A DNA stretch of 22,993 nt, taken from Priapulus caudatus. Taxonomy: Eukaryota; Priapulida; Priapulimorpha; Priapulimorphida; Priapulidae. The translations under genes and the position numbers were made by a program. Location: assembly GCF_000485595.1 (NCBI RefSeq), contig NW_014577923.1, forward strand, positions 15,261 through 38,253, written 5' to 3'. The number at the start of each line of letters is the position of its first letter. The stretch's first letter is position 1. The notes beneath the pieces are model-generated. The model had not been told where the DNA came from. It saw only the letters and a list, made by a program, of their open reading frames with translations, and did not search any database. Positions 19,496 through 22,993 of the stretch are shown piece by piece.

Positions 19496-19850
19496 GTGCG
19501 TGCGTGCGTGCGTGCGTAAGTGTGCGTACGTGAGTGCGTGAGTGAGTGCGTGCGTACGTGTGTGGGTGCGTGCGTGCGTGCGTGTGTACGTGCCGTGAGA
19601 TCCTACGTTCGCGCGTGCGTGCGCGAGTACGAGTGCGCGTGCGTGCGTGCGTGCGCGAGTACGTGCGTGCGTGCCGTGAGTTCCTACGTGCGTGCGTGCG
19701 AGCGTGCGTGCCGTGAGTTCCTACGTACGTGCGTACGTGCGTGCGTGCGTGCGTGCGTACGTGCGTGCATACATGCGGGCGTGCGTGCCGTGAGATCCTA
19801 CGTACGTGCGTGCGTGCGGGCCGTGCGTGCGGGCCGTGCGTGCGAGCATC
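19496..19850 (+). repeat. (GTGC)n minisatellite with CCGTGAG(A/T)TCCTACG inserts
   Basis: GTGCGTGC and GTACGTGC tetranucleotides are interrupted by CCGTGAGATCCTACG or CCGTGAGTTCCTACG at 19593, 19674, 19711 and 19788. Spacings of 81, 37 and 77 bases suggest a unit of about 39 bases and its doubles. The Cys/Arg/Val frame across it is a composition artefact. Confidence 0.9.
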
Positions 19851-19985
19851 GACACGACTGTATATATAGGCGAAGCTCGTTTTACACGCGCAGTTGTGCG
19901 GAAGCCAACTAGTGATTCTTTCCCTTCATCGATTTCGCTAGGATGGCCCGAGCAGCAGCACAGCCCCGACACGGGTGACGCGGTA
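19851..19985. other. Unique spacer
   Basis: About 135 bases of ordinary-complexity sequence. No feature is recognised. Confidence 0.5.
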
Positions 19986-20155
19986 GAGCGAGAGAAGAAG
20001 GAAGGAAAGGAAAGAATGGGAGAGGAGAGGAGGCCAGAGGAGAAGGAAAGGGGAAGAGAAGCAAGCAGGGGAGAGGAAAGGAGATGAGATGAGAGCGGAG
20101 CGGAGGGAAGGGGAGGCGAGGAGAGGAGAAGAAAGGAGAGGAGGCGGAAGAGAGG
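19986..20155 (+). repeat. Purine-rich (GGAGA/GGAAA) tract
   Basis: This is near-continuous purine sequence of GAGG, GGAAA and GAAGG words. No clean period was found by eye. Confidence 0.85.
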
Positions 20156-20194
20156 TCTTAGACAAGACATCTTCTTGGCAAATCACACAACACC

Positions 20195-20338
20195 ATACAC
20201 ACACACACACACACACACCACACACAATCACCTGCGCGCGCGCGCACGCGGCACGCACACGGCGCACGCGCACACGCACGCAGCGCACGTCACGCACGCG
20301 ACGCACTGCACGCACAACACACACACAAACACAGCACA
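20195..20338 (+). repeat. (CA)n/(CG)n alternating tract
   Basis: A CA run is followed by GCGCGCGCGCACGC and GCACGCACAC words, then CA again. The strictly alternating purine-pyrimidine pattern favours left-handed DNA. Confidence 0.9.
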
Positions 20339-20570
20339 CGTCTAGCCGTCCACGCCCCCTGCTCCATGGCAGCTCTGTATATACAGGATCTGACTGTAAG
20401 TCGTGGCAACGTTATGCGTTGCTGGTGCTGTTGTCGGGCGTGACTGATCTCAAAACCGAGCTGCTGTCGATGCTCTCGGGCACGTGTGTTGCTCCATACA
20501 AGCGCCCGCCTTCACTCTATACCGTGTATTACAGCGGCTTGCCGCATTCTCACCCTTGTCTTCTCGCTCT
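20339..20570. other. Unique spacer
   Basis: This is ordinary-complexity sequence. A plus-strand CTGTAAGT near 20393 resembles a donor, but no adjoining exon-like frame with recognisable protein was found. Confidence 0.5.
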
Positions 20571-20645
20571 CCTCTCCTCTCTCCTCTCTCTCTCTCTCGT
20601 CTCTCTCTCCTCTCTCTCTCTACTCTCCTCTCTCTCTCTCTCTGC
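20571..20645 (+). repeat. CT-rich tract
   Basis: CTCTCT repeats with CCTC interruptions. Confidence 0.9.
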
Positions 20646-20679
20646 TTGCTCACACTGGTGTCTATATATCAACATTCTA

Positions 20680-20785
20680 TATGTGTGTGTGTGGGGGGGG
20701 GGGGGTGCCGTGGTTGTTTTCTGTGTGGCTGTGGAGTGTGTGTGTTTGCGTATGTGAGTTCTGTGCTGTGTGGTGGTGTGTGTAC
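20680..20785 (+). repeat. GT-rich tract with a 13-base G run
   Basis: A short GTGTGT run leads into 13 consecutive G (20693-20705), then degenerate GT-rich sequence. G runs next to GT also occur near 21853 and in the two large arrays. Confidence 0.85.
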
Positions 20786-21100
20786 CACACCGACCATTAC
20801 CAAACTATCAAACCTTCGTAAAACGATATTTAAACATGTGGATCGCTCGTACGTTCCCGGCAGCAGTCGTGCCCGCTATCGTGAGCGCACAAGGGGCCAC
20901 CGCGATCTCGTTGAACTTAGGGCTATCTGCGCTATGCTTTATTTGCTGTTGTTTGGCATTTAAACAAGCGCGAGATGCTGTATGTCAAGTATCTACTTTA
21001 TGTAAGTCTCGTTGTCACAGATTTCGTTAGCCTTGTTAATGCGTTCGCGATCACACGCGCATCCGGTTGAGTCTGGTCTGGTGACCCTGTCTAATTTCTC
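20786..21100. other. Unique sequence, no gene assigned
   Basis: A plus-strand frame at 20770-21030 contains a hydrophobic stretch (LGLSALCFICCCLAF) that could span a membrane. The frame begins within GT repeat, and no family or splice-bounded exon is recognised. Confidence 0.45.
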
Positions 21101-21174
21101 TTGTTCGTTTTTTTCTCTCGGGGTCCCTGTTTCTCTTCCTGCTCATCTTCAGCTCTTCCTGTCTCTCTCTCTCG

Positions 21175-21217
<43 letters not shown>

Positions 21218-21619
21218 ATTTATTCTATATCACATTGTTTTTCTCTTCCCCCCCTTTCTCTCTCTCTCTCTCCTCTCTCTCTGCTCTCTCTGTCTGTTGG
21301 TCTCTCTCTCTCTCTCTCTTTCTCTCTCCTCTCTCTCTCTCTCGTCTCTTCTACTTTATCTATATCACATCTGCGTTGCCTCTCCTCCCCCCCCGGGCTC
21401 TCTGCTCCTCTCTCTCTCTCTCATCTCTCTCTCTCTCTCTCTCGCTCTTATTTATCTATAGTCACATGTTCTCTGCCCCCCCTCTCTCATCTTTCTCTCT
21501 CCTCTCTCTTATATATATAGTATATATATCATACTTATCCATCCTCACTCTCCCCTTGCGCCCTTATCTCTCTTCGTCTCCCTCTCTATCTATCTGTCTC
21601 TCTACTCTATTCTAATCCT

Positions 21620-21669
<50 letters not shown>

Positions 21670-21680
21670 TCTCTCTTTAC
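21101..21680 (+). repeat. CT-rich minisatellite with TTTATCTATATCACAT anchors
   Basis: CTCTCT sequence is punctuated by a repeated phrase: TTTATTCTATATCACAT ending near 21235, TTTATCTATATCACAT ending at 21370 and TTTATCTATAGTCACAT ending near 21466. Each is followed within about 30 bases by a run of C. It is a tandem unit of about 95-135 bases with an expanded CT core, analogous to the GA minisatellite at 2515-3063. The last 60 bases are pure CT. Confidence 0.85.
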
Positions 21681-21767
21681 AAACATGAATGTTTATGCGC
21701 TCACGCAAAAGAAATCGTTACTGAACCGAAATCGAAACGTGAATGCACGAGTAAATACGACACATGG
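21681..21767. other. Short unique spacer
   Basis: Unique sequence between the CT tract and the GT/GC tract, with no assignable feature. Confidence 0.5.
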
Positions 21768-21822
21768 CATATATATATATGCGTGCCTGCGTGCGTGCGT
21801 GCGCGCGCCTGTGTGTGTGTGT

Positions 21823-21853
<31 letters not shown>

Positions 21854-21886
21854 GGGGGGGGGGGTGGTGTGTGTGTGCGCGCGCGC

Positions 21887-21919
<33 letters not shown>

Positions 21920-21930
21920 CACACACACAT
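21768..21930 (+). repeat. (TA)/(GT)/(GC) alternating tract with G run
   Basis: A short TATATA run passes into GCGTGC, then alternating GT and GC blocks with an internal run of G at about 21853. It ends in a perfect 18-base palindrome, GTGTGTGTGCACACACAC, at 21911-21928. Alternating purine-pyrimidine sequence dominates. Confidence 0.92.
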
Positions 21931-21970
21931 ATACACGCATGTACTCACACATACACGCATGTACTCACAC
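21931..21970 (+). repeat. Exact 20-bp tandem duplication
   Basis: ATACACGCATGTACTCACAC occurs twice in a row (21931-21950 and 21951-21970) without a mismatch. Confidence 0.97.
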
Positions 21971-22462
21971 ATATTATATTAATGTACCCATCTATCTATA
22001 TTGATGCCAACTCACCGCCTTTGATAAACCTAGTAACCTGATAAACCTATAATGGCTACTGTCAGCCGTAAAACATATATCATTATTCATAGCCTCTCCA
22101 TTAGTGTTAAGATACACTAACGCTGGGGGAAAAACTAAACTTCCATCTAGGTATTACGGCGGGAAATCAGCTAATGAGCGCTGGGACAAAAATTAGATAA
22201 TTTTTCAGTGTATGCGAGCGCTTAAATTTTTTATTTTTCATTAGAAAAAGTTAGAACTCTTTGCAATTGTTAATTTCAGGATCTATAGAATCTTTGCTGA
22301 ATAAGACAGTGTAAGCGGCTTGTCCGGAGTGCATTGCTAGGGCGGCCGGGAGATTTTCAAAGGAAGCATACCTTTTCGCGTGAAATCACATTGCAAACTA
22401 GCCATTTCGAGTGTGTGCTAGGAAAAGTTTGTTTACAGAAAAAATTATGGACGAATTTTTGA
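21971..22462. other. AT-rich unique DNA, no gene seen
   Basis: This stretch is non-repetitive and AT-rich. It contains a small hairpin (TTAGTGT at 22101-22107 with ACACTAA at 22114-22120). No recognisable frame or RNA gene is seen. Confidence 0.5.
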
Positions 22463-22615
22463 GTTAACAATATATATGGTGTCACTTGCGACATGAATCC
22501 AGATGATGGCTTTGTGATTTCTCAAAAAAAAAACCTCTACTGATTTATGGGAATTTTTTATGGGAAGTATAGCCGTCAATGGGAAAAGATTTCTCAGTGT
22601 GGTAAACACTTTATG
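22463..22615 (+). pseudogene. Possible broken FLYWCH-like zinc-finger fragment
   Basis: After a stop at 22460 the frame reads through MNPDDGFVISQKK, reaches a run of 10 A and then stops (TGA). Read one base out of step after the A run, the same DNA gives PLLIYGNFLW. The first frame then resumes with GKYSRQWEKISQCGKHF. The order F-x-x-S-Q, a basic residue, P-L-L, then aromatic residues and C-x-x-H resembles the FLYWCH domain of insect mod(mdg4)-like and transposon proteins, but the expected W-x-C is not intact. Two frame changes are needed, so it is a decayed fragment or carries homopolymer error. This is a family resemblance judged by eye only. Confidence 0.3.
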
Positions 22616-22617
22616 CA

Positions 22618-22668
<51 letters not shown>

Positions 22669-22678
22669 CCGCCGCCGC
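22616..22678 (+). repeat. (CAG)17 tract followed by (CGC)4
   Basis: CAG repeats with one AAG cover 22616-22666, then CGC repeats run to 22678. A frame at 22547-22789 reads them as poly-Gln then poly-Arg. Flanks and frame give no support for a gene. Confidence 0.92.
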
Positions 22679-22955
22679 AATATAAGCAGACTCTTCTGCT
22701 CTTCTGTACTAAGACGTCTACTAGTCTTCTGTACTAGACGCATTAGGCTGGGAGGCAAGTGGCTAGTATTTAGGGAAAGCCAGGCGTGATTACGTTAGAG
22801 GAAAACGAGAATAAATCAGCGAGCTTAGTCTGTAGACAGCGCTGCTACAGTAGTTCACCCCGGCGGAAGTCTAAGCGACCGGTGGCAGTCTAACCGGCCG
22901 GCGACGAACTGAAATCGGGGTGAAGTCGAGGATGAATGCGACTGCAAGCGAACGC

Positions 22956-22957
<2 letters not shown>
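22679..22957. other. Unique sequence with small local duplications
   Basis: CTTCTGTACTA..GACG occurs twice (near 22701 and 22726), and a (C)GACCGGTGGC / CCGGCCGGCG pair follows AGTCTAA near 22869 and 22887. No gene is seen. Confidence 0.5.

Positions 22958-22993
<36 letters not shown>
22958..22993 (+). repeat. (GT)n microsatellite, cut by window end
   Basis: An uninterrupted GT run of 36 bases reaches the last base of the window; its full length is unknown. Confidence 0.95.

Noticed and set aside
20770-21030. 86-residue plus-strand frame with a hydrophobic stretch
   Set aside because: It starts in GT repeat, shows no known family and has no convincing splice boundaries.
22547-22789. 80-residue plus-strand frame with poly-Gln
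   Set aside because: The Gln stretch is the CAG tract and the C-terminal part has no recognisable motif. Only its first part is kept, as a doubtful FLYWCH-like remnant.
1-22993. tRNA or rRNA genes
   Set aside because: No B-box-like GGTTCGANNCC with matching acceptor arms and no familiar rRNA segments were seen on either strand by eye.

Overview
This is nuclear DNA from a multicellular eukaryote. It has no prokaryotic gene structure, there is almost no recognisable coding sequence, and about three quarters is simple repeat or minisatellite. One short coding exon is recognisable. It lies on the minus strand at 17536-17652 and encodes 39 residues that match the conserved block just before the SH3 domain of the voltage-gated calcium channel beta subunit (Cav-beta). 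It has a textbook donor and acceptor and is phase 0 at both ends. The insect-like exon, the CpG-rich unique DNA and the dominance of GA, GT, GTT and CAG repeats suggest an arthropod, perhaps a hymenopteran. That host guess is an inference of modest confidence.

Layout. Positions 1-285 are AT-rich and unique sequence. Positions 286-2085 hold a satellite with a monomer of about 240 bp. Its right part (about 705-2085) is a large inverted repeat around a GTACACGCAC minisatellite, a foldback-like structure. Then follow a TG tract, a small perfect hairpin (2287-2342), GA-rich repeats (2515-3568), a CAG-rich patch, and a 1 kb CT tract (3876-4850). Two giant minisatellite arrays of a 17-bp unit of the type GGGGGATGCTGTGTGTG occupy 5141-10016 and 11716-15973. 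They are separated by pyrimidine-rich DNA and a 25-base assembly gap (11691-11715). Both arrays end in homologous CT-rich flanks, so array plus flank looks duplicated.

Positions 16216-17535 are mostly unique, with a clean 35-bp tandem repeat at 17286-17440. The Cav-beta exon follows. Beyond it lie unique intron-like DNA, a GTT/GTC tract, a GGATGGAT minisatellite, a GTGC minisatellite, further GA, CA, CT and GT repeats, AT-rich unique DNA with a possible broken FLYWCH-like zinc-finger fragment (22463-22615), a CAG tract and a terminal GT tract.

Interpretation. Because the exon is on the minus strand, everything below 17536 is probably the downstream intron (at least 17.5 kb) and everything above 17652 the upstream intron. 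No other Cav-beta exon was found by eye. Transcription would copy the G-rich plus strand as template. The intronic RNA would carry hundreds of CA-rich and C-rich units and long CU- and GA-rich stretches, with inverted pairs able to fold into double-stranded RNA. The many long open frames in the arrays come from a repeat unit that has no stop codon in any of the six frames; they are not evidence of proteins.
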